DNA of 64,000 bases from Sapria himalayana (GCA_029783825.1 JAREIK010004332.1:18706-82705); one strand, 5' to 3'. Shown: positions 25,367 to 38,585, numbered from the stretch's first letter. Notes: generated by a model from the sequence alone, not told the origin. Numbers and translations: made by a program.

Positions 25367-26160
25367 CACTATAACAAAAATTCCAAATAGCTAGGCAAAT
25401 ATCCCTAGCTAAATGGGTTTTTTCCATCGCTAAAATTTAATAATGATTGATTTATGATGGAAGTTTTCCCAAGTTAAAGTGCTTGTGGTAAAATATTAAT
25501 GAGGGAAAAATTCCCTAGCAAAAACTTAACGACATAAAAGTCCCTAGCTAAATTTATTTTCCCAAGCTAATTTTTATTGTAATTTAGAGCTACAGAAATG
25601 TCCCTAGCTAAATTTCGAGGGAAACATCCCTAACTATTTTTATTCCAAAAATATTTTCACTAAATTATTTTTTTTATGAAAAATTTAATTACATATTTTA
25701 AAAATTTTATTTTAAACTGAAAAAAACATAACCTTTAAAACATTATTTATAATTAAAAAAAACAATTAATAAATTATTTTGATACAATATGCAACATAGT
25801 TAAAACAAAAACATAATAAAATTTTATTACATATTCTTCTTCATCAATGTATCTAACGATAGTGTATAAATTATAATCTTTTCATGAAATTTACATTGCT
25901 TTCTCTCCCCCATTTCCTATGATCACCATCTTTCTATTGCATCAAAGCTGTCCTAGTCACGCCGCATCATGTCTAGTGAAAATTTTTTTCGCATCTACAA
26001 CTTCGTATGGAGAACATTGTGGTACCATATATGTATGAAAATTAAACCAATCAATCAAATCAACATATATAAATAAAAAAGGTTTTGTTTTGATAAATAT
26101 ATACTAATGTAGAATATATATACATATATGCTATAGTATATATGTACATATATTCTACAG
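25367..26160. repeat. E2 left long terminal inverted repeat
   Basis: Read as complement, this segment follows 44030-45012 at the other end. Shared elements in order are TATATGTACATATATACT-type AT motifs, TATTTATCAAAACA, a T-run with TTGATTTGATT, GGTACCACAATGTT (compare GATACCGCATTATT), a GGGGGAGAGA purine stretch, GATACATTGATGAA and then the AGCTAGGG subterminal repeats. Inverted ends of 0.8-1.0 kb are far longer than the usual 10-30 bp CACTA inverted repeat. Confidence 0.75.
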
Positions 26161-27704
26161 AAAACAAGATTTTATTTTGTAAAAATATGCAATACAACTT
26201 ATACCTTATGTATAATACTATAGTATATATGTACAAATATATATATACATATGTGTGTGTGTGTGCATACATACATCAGCATATATGTATAGTTACATAT
26301 ACAGAAAAATATATATACCATAATATATATTCTGTATATATTATATTTTTTGAAAATCTATTTGTATAACCAAATGTTTCTATTTTAATATTTCCATTTA
26401 AGTGCATGAAAGAAAATATTAAAAGGCTGAGGATGCAATAGTAGCACAATAACGGAGTTCCTGCTAACCAGTTAGTGGACCGAAATTTTTGGAGTAATGC
26501 CTGACCTATCTCATGATCTTACCCTCTCTAGTTAATTGAACTGAGGATGTTTTAATATACAATATTTTGTATTTTATTTTTTTGGGTTACAGTTTTCACG
26601 ATCTAGAACTATTCATCTTTTATCTCTTTCTCTCTCTACATGATTTATCATAACCGCTTCTGCACTGCACATACTGTAAGACTTCTGATTTTGGTTTAAT
26701 CTGTAATGCATAAGTATTTTCTGGTGGATGTAGCTAGTCGTACTGAGCGACTAGTGAACCACGTTATTTCTCATTTCTATTTTCATTTTTGTTTCTGTCG
26801 TGGTTGGTTTTGTTGTTCTTTCTTCTTCTATATCTTAACATCACTACTATGTAACTACAATTGCTCAATAATATAAATGCACGTAAATACAAAAGTATAT
26901 TTGACTATGTATAAATATTCTATAGAAAACTCTTGGTATTAGGATGCTTCAATTCTTTTATACTATATCTATTATTACGCAATTCACCATAGTTTATATA
27001 GTTCAATTATTTTCAAAACATTATAAATGGAATTATTTGGAACAATAAGCATTAAAACTCAATCTCGTTATTTCTCCAACATAGAAAAACATATAATGCC
27101 TAATGTATGAAACATGGAGCAATACTACACAAGCTTATGTATGGAAGTAATACCCATTCCAAAGTGAGCACAATGAAGAATAATAATCTTCTTACATCAC
27201 TCGGAAAAAAAACAGAAAAAAAGTCAATTTATCAAAAGTAACCTATACATGTGCTATCGCCAGGGAAGATTCCCTTGCAACCCTAGCAAAGTCAGCTTAG
27301 CTAGATTGATGACCAAAAAAACTTTAACAGAAACTAGGAGCTCCCTAGGCATAACATCAGATTCATTGCCAATAAGATCACCAGAAACCAATACATCAGA
27401 TATCATAAAATCAGTGCAAAGGATGAATGACATTAGGCACCTCTGAAATGTTAGAAATTGCACATTCAATAATGATCTATTATTTACTGCTTGATAGAGC
27501 TGCCTTTAACTCACATATCTAGAAACCATTATCAAATGTGGCATCCTTTGAGGAATCCATTCAATAATTGAAAAAGAAAACAAGAAGACAATAAAATGAA
27601 GCATTCAAATAAGCATCCAAAGCTCAAGGAAAAGCACCATTCTTGCTGCACTAGGGAAAAAAACTTACTCTTGTTAATTTTTTGCAACAATATCAGTGGA
27701 AAAA
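26161..27704. other. E2 interior, no gene identified
   Basis: Mixed AT-rich sequence. A small perfect stem, CTAGTCG...CGACTAG, lies at about 26733-26753. Positions 27250-27470 have weak coding character on both strands but no recognisable motif. Nothing else can be assigned. Confidence 0.4.
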
Positions 27705-27779
27705 TTGGTTTCTTTTCAAATATGAACCATAAAAATTATACAAACAATCAAAACAAAATTGAATATTACAAGTCCAGAG
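27705..27779. repeat. 75-bp dispersed direct repeat, copy 1
   Basis: Begins ATTGGTTTCTTTTCAAATAT and ends GAATATTACAAGTCCA. The second copy is at about 30627-30701 with only a few differences, 2.9 kb away within the same element. No function is apparent. Confidence 0.75.
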
Positions 27780-27975
27780 CCTAGCATACAATACCAGAAT
27801 CTTATAAAAAAATAGCTTGCATTAATTGCATACAGCTTGAATATTTTAAAAAATAAACAATCAAAGCCTAGCATGCAGTACTAGAATCATTTAAAAAATA
27901 GCTTGCATACAGCTTGCATCTTTTAAAAAACAAATAATCAGAGCCTAGCATGCAAGACCAGAATCTTGATGGTGG
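27776..27975. repeat. Short tandem repeat, about 70-80-bp unit, three copies
   Basis: Three successive copies of a unit containing GAGCCTAGCAT, a short AC-containing linker (CAATACCAGAATC, CAGTACTAGAATC, CAAGACCAGAATC), TTTAAAAAA and TAGCTTGCATACAGCTTG. The copies start at about 27777, 27866 and 27940. Spacing varies because of small indels. Confidence 0.7.
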
Positions 27976-29144
27976 TGAACTACATCACCAAAGCAATGCA
28001 TGTGATCCACTCAACTTCTAGTGCTATACACAAATTGCATTCTTTATTTATAAAGAAAGTTTATAATATTTCAATTCATAGCATTATAGCACATTAAATT
28101 GAAATCAAATAAAATTAATAACATGATTAAGAATGATTTGTCATCCCTCCGGGGCAGATGATTGTTCCAATCTCCATGCTTCAAAAGGTAGTTGCAACAA
28201 AACAACAAAAACAAGAAACCAACAAGAAGTGGAAGACATGTTAAGTGGAAAGGAAAAGGTAGCACGAAGACGAAGACCAATGTGAGGTGGAAATCCTATG
28301 CAAATAAGATTCTGGATCAGGTTAGGTCATTAGAAGTAACCCTATATTTGAACCATGGCACCAATGACTGACCAAATAGCATTCCGATTTTCTTCTCTAA
28401 AATTGAAGACTAACAATGATAAAAAGATAAAACACACAATTCATGATAATTTTATGCAAAACGTTTTAAAATGAAAGTTTCATGTAATTTTAATCACACA
28501 AAATACTAATGTACGAAAGCAATACTAGCGTCATACCAAAATACCAGCACTATATTGTGCCAACTGATGTGGACACTACCGACATGGATCACTATTTGGT
28601 TCAAGATTACAAGAATCACATCATCGCACATTGAATGACCACACTATGGCCAAAATCTTCATGAAACAGCAAAGCAATGTTATTTTACACATCAAAAATA
28701 AATTGGAACTATCTTTGTTACTACCAAATACTTATATATATTGTCTGTTGTCAGCATCATCAGTTAAAGGTTCACAACAATCCACATAGCTTAACACCAC
28801 TATTAACATTCATGCTGCATAAATCAGGTGGTTATGTGGTATGAGCTATGTGATAGTGTGCATAGTGGATGCATGTGTGGAAATATAGTGGGCAATTATA
28901 TGCATGTAGTGTGTCATACTTTTTGACGCAGTTGGATAGTGAATGCATGTAGTATATTATGGTAGTCTACAAAATAAATATAGTGATGAAAAATTAACAA
29001 AAAATTATTAAAAAATGATTTAGTGTGTGGGTTATATTTTGTCTGATAGATATTTTGGCTGCACCAATTTGTGTGAAAAAGTCCCTAGCTAATGTTTAAC
29101 AAGATATATACCATTTCTAATAACCTAACATCACCACCCAGCAA
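27976..29144. other. E2 interior, no gene identified
   Basis: AT-rich sequence with no supportable coding region. A GTCCCTAGCTAATGTTTAAC motif at about 29080-29099 matches the subterminal repeats of this CACTA family but lies far from either end, which hints at an internal former terminus. Confidence 0.4.
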
Positions 29145-29365
29145 AATTTATCAATAGAATTTAATCTATTCAAAAATTTTATTGTTAATCCATTGATAAT
29201 TATTTGTTGGATCTAGACATAATCAAAATAGTTTAATCTTATAGTTTAAAAAATACCATATGGTAACCCATTATTAAATCAGTTGGGAACCTCCAAATTG
29301 AAATTTTGATGGTATTATGTCCGTAGTTATTATTGGATTCAATCTATTGATAAAATTTAATTGGT
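29145..29365. repeat. Imperfect inverted repeat
   Basis: TTTATCAATAGAATTTAATC on the left arm (about 29147) pairs with GGATTCAATCTATTGATAAA on the right arm (about 29335). Further partial pairing runs inward (TTATTGTTAATCCA with TGGTATTATGTC-like sequence is weak). It could be a small foldback element; no target duplication was found. Confidence 0.45.
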
Positions 29366-29394
29366 AAAATATTTTTTGGTAATAATAATTAAAC

Positions 29395-30595
29395 ACATAG
29401 TTATATATAGTCATCATACACTGTTATACATATAGTTATAAATATAGTTAGATATAATTATACATAGTAATATATAGTTATAAATATAGTTTAAAAAAGT
29501 TATATATAGTTATATGTTGTTATCCATTTATTTATAAAATAGAATTGATAAAACAAATAGTTTTATATAGTTTTAAATATATTTATTATGCATATAATTA
29601 TATATAAAGTTTTTATAGTTGTACATATAATAAAATACAATTTTATATAGTTATATGTTATTATTCATATAGTATATATAGTTATAAATAGTTATAAATA
29701 GTTATTTATAGTTAAACATATAGTTATATATAAATATATTCATACAAGTAGTTATAAGTAGTTATAGATATATGTATACAAAGTTATAAACAAATATATA
29801 GACTGACATATATGTATACATAGTTACAAATATACTTATATTTAATTATATAAGGATTTATAGAGTTATACAAATATTTATAAATAGTTATACACATATA
29901 ATTAAACATAATGTTGTATGTTGTTATACATTTAATTATAAATATAGTTACATGTGGTTATACATATAGTTACACATATAGTTATACTTATATTTATACA
30001 TGCAGGTATATATATTTTTTCATATAATTTTATATATTTATACATATAGTTATGTATAGGTAAAGATATAGTTAAATACATTTTTATATACTAATATATA
30101 AAAATATATATTAAATATATGTTGTAAATTATATATTTAAATATAGTTATGTATAATATTTTATAGTTATACATATAGTAAAAGATAATTATTTATAGTT
30201 ATATGTTCTTATACCTCTAGTATATTTAGTTATAATTAACGTTATATATAATTATATTAAATTATACATATAGTTATACATATGTATGTAGTTTAAGATG
30301 AGTTATATATAACATTTTTTTAGTTATACATATAGTATATTTTGTTAGGAATATAGTTATATAGAATTATACTTATAGTTATAAATTATTATATAGTTAA
30401 AAAAATAGTTATACATAGTTATAATTATAGTTATAAAAATAGATTACATTGTTACATATAGTTATAAAGAGTTTTATAAAGAGTTTTATAAAGAGTTTAT
30501 ATATAGTTAAACATATAGTTGTATATATGTTGTTATAAATTTTAATTATAATTATAATTTTATGTGTGATTGTCCAAATAGTTATACATTTTTAT
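29395..30595. repeat. AT-rich degenerate repeat field, ATAGTTATAYAT type
   Basis: About 1.2 kb of units such as ATATAGTTATACATATAGTT, with variants. The complementary motif ATATGTATAACTATAT fills 34080-35870 on the same strand, so the two fields lie in inverted orientation around a 3.5-kb centre. Confidence 0.8.
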
Positions 30596-30626
30596 TAATT
30601 TTTTTGTCACTATTTTAGTGACACAA

Positions 30627-30701
30627 TTGGTTTCTTTTCAAATATGAACCATCAAAATTAATCAAACAATCAAGACAAAATTGAATATTACAAGTCCATT
30701 T
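30627..30701. repeat. 75-bp dispersed direct repeat, copy 2
   Basis: Second copy of the 27705-27779 sequence, in the same orientation, beginning AATTGGTTTCTTTTCAAATA. It is preceded at about 30607-30623 by the short palindrome GTCACTATTTTAGTGAC, which contains CACTA and TAGTG facing each other. Confidence 0.7.
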
Positions 30702-30807
30702 ATCCAATGGTTCCCTAGATTTAGTTCCATTTCAAAAAAACATCGATAAATTGGATTATTTAGACATATTCTTATACACCTTCATATTTACCATGTAGAC
30801 TACCATA

Positions 30808-31545
30808 AATACATAAAATACATAAAATACATAAAATACATAAAATGCATAAAATGCATAAAATACATGAAATACATGAAATACTTGCAATACATGAAAT
30901 ACATGAAATACATGAAATACATAAAATACATAAAATTCATAAAATGCATAAAATGCATGAAATACATGAAATACATGAAATACATGAAATACATGAAATA
31001 CATGAAATACATGAAATACATGAAATACATGAAATACATGAAATACATGAAATACATGAAATACATGAAATACATGAAATACATGAAATACATGAAATAC
31101 ATGAAATACATGAAATACATGAAATACATCAAATACATGAAATACATGAAATACATGAAATACATGAAATACATGAAATACATGAAATACATGAAATACA
31201 TGAAATACATGAACTACATGAAATACATGGAATACATGAAATACATGAAATACATAAAATACATAAAATACATAAAATACATAAAATAAATAAAATACAT
31301 AAATAAATAAAATAAATAAAATACATAAATAAATAAATAAATAAAATAAATAAAATAAATAAAATAAATAAAATAAATAAAATAATAAATAAATAAAATA
31401 AATAAAATAAATAAAATAAATAAAATAAATAAAATAAATAAAACAAATAAAACAATAAAATAAATAAAATAATAAAATAAATAAAATAAATAAAATAAAT
31501 AAATAAATAAATAAAATAAATAAAATACATAAAATACATAAAATA
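30808..31545. repeat. 9-bp minisatellite (TACATGAAA)n grading into AAATAAAT/AAATACAT
   Basis: From about 30808 to 31255 the unit is TACATGAAA or TACATAAAA, with a highly regular core at 30960-31205. From about 31256 it changes to ACATAAAATACATAAA and then AAATAAAT-type units. All three frames are open for over 100 codons on each strand, as a 9-bp repeat predicts; these are not genes. It sits inside E2 and may represent an array born after insertion. Confidence 0.95.
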
Positions 31546-34079
31546 ATAGTTTAGCATGTCAAATCAAATTAAAATGATTATACTCTATTAAATCAGTTTG
31601 AACTATTCTACCAACTTCTAGAAAACTCAATAATATTCACACATGTGAATTGAAAATAATTTAGCAAGAGTTTCTCAATTCACTTTGAAATGTTCTCATG
31701 ATATGTGTTGTTGTGTGCTAGGAACCCCAAATCACTTTTATTTACAGGCAAGATTCCAAGTTTTTAAATTTTTGATACAACATTTAGTAAGCCAACACAT
31801 ATCTTTCACATGTCAAGTCAATTCTTGGTAGGTAAACACATCATCATATAACAAACACACTTTCAAGCACATGGCATTAATGCATGAGAACACATAGTAA
31901 GCACATAATCAATACTTATCACTCATGTAAGCCAAGACATGAAAATTATACATACTAATACATGATATTCATGCAAGTAAGCATGTGATAAGCTTGTAAG
32001 TCAACATATGATATAAAAATAATTATTCTTATTAATTTTTTTCAGACTTTATTATCATTTTCCTACATGATTCATTTATATTCTTATGGTTGCACTTATC
32101 TTTAACAAAGATTATCATGGTGTGTGTGTGTGTGTGTGTAGATTTATATTTACCATGTATCTAACATTTTGTAAATTAAATTTATTTCAGTATTATCTCA
32201 AACATAATAACTTCATATTTATGTTTCTTGAAATAAAACACTTATATTTCTAATAATTTCAATATTCCTTCAATAGATGTCTCGTAGTGTGTGATTCCTT
32301 ATAATCTCTCTTTTGTTAGTGAGAGTGGACTTGTTGAATCAAGTTTAGTAATATTAAAATAATGATTTTATACTGATATTATAAGATCAACATATAGCAA
32401 TGTGTCATGGACACTCAAGCTAAGATAGTATAAAATATATGAACTAAACTTTTCTGTACATAATTACTATCAAGAATAATATTTTTAAAAACAAATAGCA
32501 TTGTAATAATAATCCAAACCAACAACATGGTAGACTGATCATCAAAAGATGATGAATACTCTAACATTGAAAATATGAGTCTGATCCTCGTAGATGTTGG
32601 ATATGTTTCCATGGAGCTATCATTTATCATGTTGTCAGATGTTGGGACGTGAATTTTACCTATTCTAATCATGAAGCCTCATAGCTTATATACGAGCCAA
32701 AATATAATTTTGGGTTGAGTTTGGGAGAAGGGTAGGTAGATAAAAAAAGTATAATATTTTAAATATATAACATTTTTGATTTAGATAGAGGATATAAAAC
32801 TATTAAAAATATTTATAAAATTTAAATTTTTATAATCCCCACAATGTCATGCAATACAATAGATATTTTTCGACCAAAAAATGTTTTATTAACTTTAATT
32901 TATGATTTTCCATAACAATATAGTTTATTATTACTCTAACAATTCAACTTCTACCAAATTTATATTAACTATAATTTATACCATTAATAGTTGTGGATTA
33001 TGAAGAGTATGGTTATCTTTGTAACATTGATGAATTTCAAGCCATACAAGAGTATTCTCTTTACGATAACATTCGTTAGGATACCCTTTATCTCGCCGTG
33101 TTAATAACATCATCTTTTAACACACTATAATTTTCTGTGCTGCAATATGTTTATTTTAAACACTTTAAAAACTAATAAATATGAGTAGTAATTGTTAGTT
33201 GAACGTTGTAGTATTAGTTGAGTATGATAATTATTAGTTGTAACCTACAAGCTTGAATCTAAGTTTCATATTTCACAAAATTTGTGGTAGATATATCTTG
33301 TAATAATTAGTAATAAAGAATATAATAAAATACGAGAAGTATTATGAAAATGTATATATCATTAATGAAACATTAATTATAGTACTAGCAAATATATGTG
33401 AGTACTCTTTTATAGTTTAATATGATATAAACATATTTACTAATAATTTTTAGTCCAGAACATATATTATTAAATATTATTTCATATCTTAATAAAATAA
33501 ATATAAATAATTATAATTTCAAGAACATCAATACAATATAATAAAAAAATAGTAACATATCATAAAATACAGCAAAATAAATTATAAAGAACATTAATAA
33601 GTTGCAAATAAAATAAAAATTTCAAAACTATTAAGAATTATATTGTATTTTTATATTTTTTTATCTCGAGAAATATGATGAGATGATTTATGTAGATTAA
33701 TAGTATTTATAGTTTCTTTTTGTATTTATTTGTGAATTTTTTTTATTTAATAAATGACAATATCATTTTAAAATTTTTATTCATAATATTATATTATTGT
33801 GAGTTTTATTTATTTTATTCAGTTGTGTTATTTTTTATGGTAATACTCGATATGTATTAATCTTCATTTTTTTTCAATACACACACACACACATATATAT
33901 CTATCTATCTATTGACATGAAAATATATGTAAAAAATTTATGATGCTTTAGCAGAACATATCTTCGCTATAGAAGCAGTAGTAAATGGTCATTCAAAGTA
34001 CATTCTGCTCATGTGGAAAATTGTAGAAATATAGTATTTCTTCTCTCTCTCTCTCTCTAAACATCATTGCTGCTCATAT
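31546..34079. other. E2 interior, AT-rich, no gene identified
   Basis: No coding or mobile-element signature recognised. Short microsatellites occur: (GT)n at about 32120-32139, (CA)n/(TA)n/(TCTA)n at about 33881-33912, and (CT)n at about 34041-34059. Positions 34044-34100 resemble 40995-41050 (ATAATTGCTG and GAAGCTGTATGAC-like sequence), suggesting an old duplication. Confidence 0.45.
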
Positions 34080-35324
34080 TTTATTATTTGTTAAAGTTGT
34101 ATGACCATATATAAATATTTGTATAATTATATATAAATAATTGTATAACTTTATAACACTCTATATAATTAAATATAACTATATTGTATGTATGTATACA
34201 TATATGTAATCTATATATTTATATATAACATTATATAGTTATGTATACTATTTGTATTGAATATATCTATTATACTATATGTTAACTATATAACAATATT
34301 TCTAGTTATATATACTATATGTATAATAACATATAACTATAAATAATTATATCTTATTATATGTATTACTATAAAAAGTTTTATACATAACTATATTTAA
34401 ATATATAATTTACAACTTATATTTAATATACATTTGTATTTATTAATATTCGAAATGTATGTTACTATATCTATACCTATACATAACTATAGTATAGATA
34501 TATAAAATTATATAAATAATATTATAACATGTATAAATATAAGTCTAACTATATGTGTAACTATATCTATAACCACATGTAACTATATTTAATATTACAT
34601 GTATAACAACATATAACATTATGTTTAATTATATGTGTATAACTATATATAAATATTTTTAAAACAAAATAAAACTTTATATAATTAAAATATAACTATA
34701 TTTTTAACCTATTTATACATATATGTATACATATATGCAAATCTATATACATGTTTATAACTTTTTATATATTTATATATAACCTAAATATAACTACTCA
34801 TATGAATATATATATATATATATATATTATATAACTAAATGTTAATGATATATAATTTTTTATAACTATACATATTATATGTATAATAACCAATAACTAT
34901 ACATAATTTTATATTATTAATCTATAACCTATATTTAAATAATAATTAACAACATAATTTAATATCCATTTTTATATATAGTATAAAAAATGTATTTTAG
35001 TATATCCATACCTATACATAACTATATTTATAAATATATAGAATTATTTGAACAAATATATATACATACATGTATAAATATAAGTTTAAACTATACGCGT
35101 ACCTATATGGATAATCACATGTAACTATATTTATAATTACTTATAATAACTACAACACATATTTAATTATAGTATATAACTAATAAATAAATATTGGTAA
35201 AACTAAATAAAACTTATATAATTAAATATAACTATATTTTTAACTATTGATACATATATGTTAATCTATATATTTGTTTATAACATTGTATATATTTATG
35301 TATAACTAAATTTAACTACTCGTA

Positions 35325-35362
<38 letters not shown>

Positions 35363-35870
35363 CTAAATGTTTAATTATATATAATTTTTTATAATATACA
35401 TTTTTATATATTACTATGATAAATATATTTTAGTATATCCATACTATACATAACTATATGTATAAATATATGAAATTATATTGAACAAATACATATACAT
35501 ACATGTATAAATATAAGTTTAACTATCGTGATAACTATATGTTTAACTACATGTAACAATATTTAGTAATTATATGTATAAAACATACAACACAATGTTT
35601 AACTATATGTGTATAACTATATATATAATATATATATATATCTTCTTATAACTATAAAAACTTTATATAAATAAATATAACTTTATTTTTAATTATGTCT
35701 ACATATATGTATACATATATGTAAATCTATATAATTGTTTATAATTTTGTATACATTTATTTATATTTACTTTAACTACTTGTATGCATATATCTCTATA
35801 TAATTATATGTTTAACTATATTTAACTATTTATAACTACATTTCTATTTGTATCCTAACATATAATTAAT
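34080..35870. repeat. AT-rich degenerate repeat field, opposite orientation
   Basis: Units such as ATATGTATAACTATAT, TATAACTATATTTTTAACTA and TACATATATGTATACATATA, in the complement of the 29395-30595 field. There is internal duplication: ATTTTTAACTAT with a following ATACATATATG block recurs near 34700, 35236 and 35690, and the ATGAATATATATATAT run recurs near 34802 and 35323. This gives a period of about 0.5 kb. Confidence 0.75.
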
Positions 35871-36134
35871 ATGGAATAATATAAATTTGTTGACTAATTG
35901 AAATTAAATGGTAAAAGATTAATATCAACAATATGTAAGCACGTATCATGAGAGTATCCGTTGATCTGGCTCATATATGGTATAATACAAATAAGGGTCA
36001 TACCCTTACCTAATCCTAGCCCTTGGCCTCATGCTCAAATATGAACTTATGTATGATAAATGATGTAATATTTGATATGTTTATATAGATGAAAATTTAA
36101 TTTCTTTTATATAATTTTTCATTCTAACACTGCA

Positions 36135-36562
36135 CTCTTTATGTGTATCTCTCTCTCTCCTATCTAATTCTTCATGTCACTCTATTCCTCTTTTTCTATG
36201 TCACACACTCTCTCTTGTTATTTTCTTTTTCACTCTCATTTCTTGCTTCTTCACTTCCCTCTCTTCTCTCTCCTCTCTCTCTCTCTCCCCCTCTCTCTCT
36301 CTCTTCTCTTCTCCCCTCTCTCCCTTTATCTCCCTCTTCTCCTCTCTCTCTCCCTTCTATCTCCTTTCACCATTTCTCTTCCCCTCTCTCCCTCTCTCTC
36401 TCCTTCACTCTCTCTCACTCACTTTCCTTCTATCTCCCTTTCACCATTTCTCTTCCCCTCTCTCTCCCTCCTTCTCTCCTTCACTCTCTCTCCCCCGTCT
36501 CCGCATTTTTCTACCCCTCTCTCTCTCCCCCATCTTACCCCTCTCTCCTCCCCTCTCCACCT
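36135..36562. repeat. Polypyrimidine CT/CTC tract
   Basis: About 430 bp of almost pure C and T on the + strand, with CTCTCTCTCCC and TTCACTCTCTCTC repeats. A TTTCACCATTTCTCTTCCCC block is duplicated (about 36365 and 36439). Long frames rich in Ser, Leu and Pro are by-products. It lies 0.4 kb upstream of the transposase remnant, where a GA/CT tract could act as a promoter-proximal or triplex-forming element (inference). Confidence 0.85.
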
Positions 36563-36964
36563 GCAAACATTAAATATCTTTTTTTTGCTTCATTTCTTGT
36601 GCATTATCGCATTTTGCACCCTTTATCTAGTATAACTGTGATATCTACAAATCTTTATCCGTGCTAAATTGCTTTATCTATTAAGTAGATTCAGCAAATG
36701 CATTGCCTCGATATTCATGATATTTAATTATTAATATTGTATTTGTAAGTAATTATATTTAATTATTTGTATATTTTTGAAGTAATAAAATATTTTATCA
36801 AAATAATGATTAGTCATTATTTTTTGTAAATAAAATAGGGCAAAATGAGCTCGGATCATTAGTGGATTGTACAAAAAGGTTATTAATAGATTTTTGAATA
36901 AAGTTTTTTGACTAGGGCTTGAAACTTTATCAATTTTGCATGTAGTCAAATGAGGTTGATGGAT
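36563..36964. other. Region just upstream of the TNPD-like remnant
   Basis: AT-rich with no clear coding content. It would correspond to the 5' flank or first intron of the transposase gene. Confidence 0.4.
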
Positions 36965-38585
36965 GGAGAAAATTAAGTGTCCATGTAATCATCGCAAGTG
37001 TCAGAATATCCCTTTTCGTGATACAAAACACTATAAGATATCATTTGGCTAAATATGGCTTAGTGTTAAATTATGTTGTTTGTCATTTATCATGGAGAAA
37101 GTACAATGGCTCTGAATATTGAACAAATGAGGGTATTAATCGTTTGCTTATGGTGAAGAATCATTAAACACATACCATCGAATGATCACGAAGAAGCAGA
37201 TTGTGCTAACTTCAGTATGGATTACGTGGTTGTACCACCTTATCCTAAGCTTCAGAAATTTTATGAAATGCTTAAAGCTGCAGATAAAGAGTCGATGGCT
37301 TGGTTGTAAAACACATTCGCAAATGTGATTTGTGGCTCTACTAATGAGCATTAAGTCAGAAAATCATATGTCTGAGAATTATTTGATCAGATGACAGAAC
37401 TAATGAAGGAGATTGTTTCGAATAATATTTGATCACTAACAACTTTTACAACACTAAGAAGTTACTACGAGGAATGGGTCTACTAGTGGAAAAAATTGAT
37501 TGTTGTTTAAATGAATGCATTTTATATTGGGGGGTGATAATGATTAATTAGCTGTAAGTTTGTGATCATCCTCGATTTAGGCAGACACCTCGTGTTTGTA
37601 GATACGCGACAAAAACTTAAAGGTTGCCTTTAAAGAAGATGCATTATTTTTCATTAATTCTCGATTACGAGTACTATATGCATCAAATGCTACAACAAAT
37701 GTTTGAGGTGGCCAATCTTAGCATGATGTTGAAGAAGGGGTAATGCGTCATCCATCAGATTCACCTGCTTGGAAGCATTTAATTATATACATCAAGATTT
37801 TGCAGCAGAAAGTTGAAATGTGAGATTGAGTCTCTGCACTAATGGAATTCAGCCATTTGGGCAATATGAACAATACTCTTCAACATGGCCAGTGATAGTA
37901 ACACCTTATATCTTGCCTCAGTGGTTTTGTATGAAGGAGCAATATATCTTTTTGTCAATATTGATTCTAGAGCCAAAAAAAATCGAAAGACATGCTTGAT
38001 ATTTTCTTACAAACTTTTATTGTAGAGTTAAATCATTTATGAGATGTTGGCGTGAATACATATGATATAAATTTCACACAATCAGTCACGGTTCTTCTAA
38101 AATAACAATGAATAGTGGTGTATGCATTAAAGGCTCAAGTTATAGTGCAGATGAGATTGATTATTATGGTCAACTCAAAAAAGTTATTGAGTTGGAGTAT
38201 CCTGGACTCGAAAATAACAAGATTTGTATTATTAAGTGAGTGGTTTGATCCTATATGAATGTGGGCACAAGGACTTATTTAGATTATAAGTAGTGGATGT
38301 TAACCATAAACACAGATATAATTGATATGAGCCATTTATTATGGCAGCTCAAGCCACTCAGGTATATTATTGTACATATCTGAGTTTATTCTCTTGATAA
38401 GAGAGATTGGTTGGTGATTTGTAAAATTAATGCCTTGATCAAAATTGAAGTACCAATATCATAACAAAGAAGTACATACTTAAAAATTGCACCGGCATTC
38501 CAGGAAGATGACATAAATAATATTGAGCCTGTGAATGTAGATGAAGATCTAGAAAATTATGTGACTCAATGGTGACACAATAGAA
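36965..38585 (+). pseudogene. CACTA TNP2/TNPD-like transposase, decayed
   Basis: Fragments in the family's order: KCPCNHRKCQN at 36975-37007, then PFRDT and, after a frameshift, YHGES near 37088, the transposase-associated domain signature. NFYNTKKLLRGMGLLVEKID at 37441 with CCLNECILYW, and CDHPRFRQTPRVCRY at 37561 in another frame, form the usual ACxNDCxLYW and CxHPRY stretches. SLCTNGIQPFGQYEQYSSTW at 37829, then PVIVTPYILPQWFCMKEQYI, is the highly conserved core. GVCIKGSSYSADEIDYYG near 38118 and EPFIMAAQATQVYY near 38331 fit the C-terminal DUF4216-like part. Stops (for example after PKKIERHA at 37999) and frameshifts break the gene throughout. In active CACTA elements this protein cuts the ends and catalyses transposition; this copy cannot. 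Confidence 0.85.

Noticed and set aside
14292..25427. Minus-strand frames of repeated Ser-Ile-Tyr-Leu, including a 253-codon frame
   Set aside because: Direct consequence of the GATA tetranucleotide array; frames overlap each other and have no conserved features. The same applies to 45163-57520 and 63416-63697.
26731..26755. Small stem CTAGTCG...CGACTAG as an RNA gene
   Set aside because: Too short and isolated; no miRNA- or tRNA-like structure around it.
27249..27469. Open frames on both strands (65-71 codons)
   Set aside because: No recognisable motif on either strand, no splice context, and the length is within chance for this composition.
30800..31557. Overlapping frames of Tyr-Met-Lys, His-Glu-Ile and Met-Tyr-Phe repeats
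   Set aside because: A 9-bp minisatellite keeps every frame open; there is no promoter or context for a repeat protein.
36143..36667. 174-codon Ser/Leu/Pro frame
   Set aside because: Polypyrimidine tract artefact; the alternative frame over the same bases is equally long.
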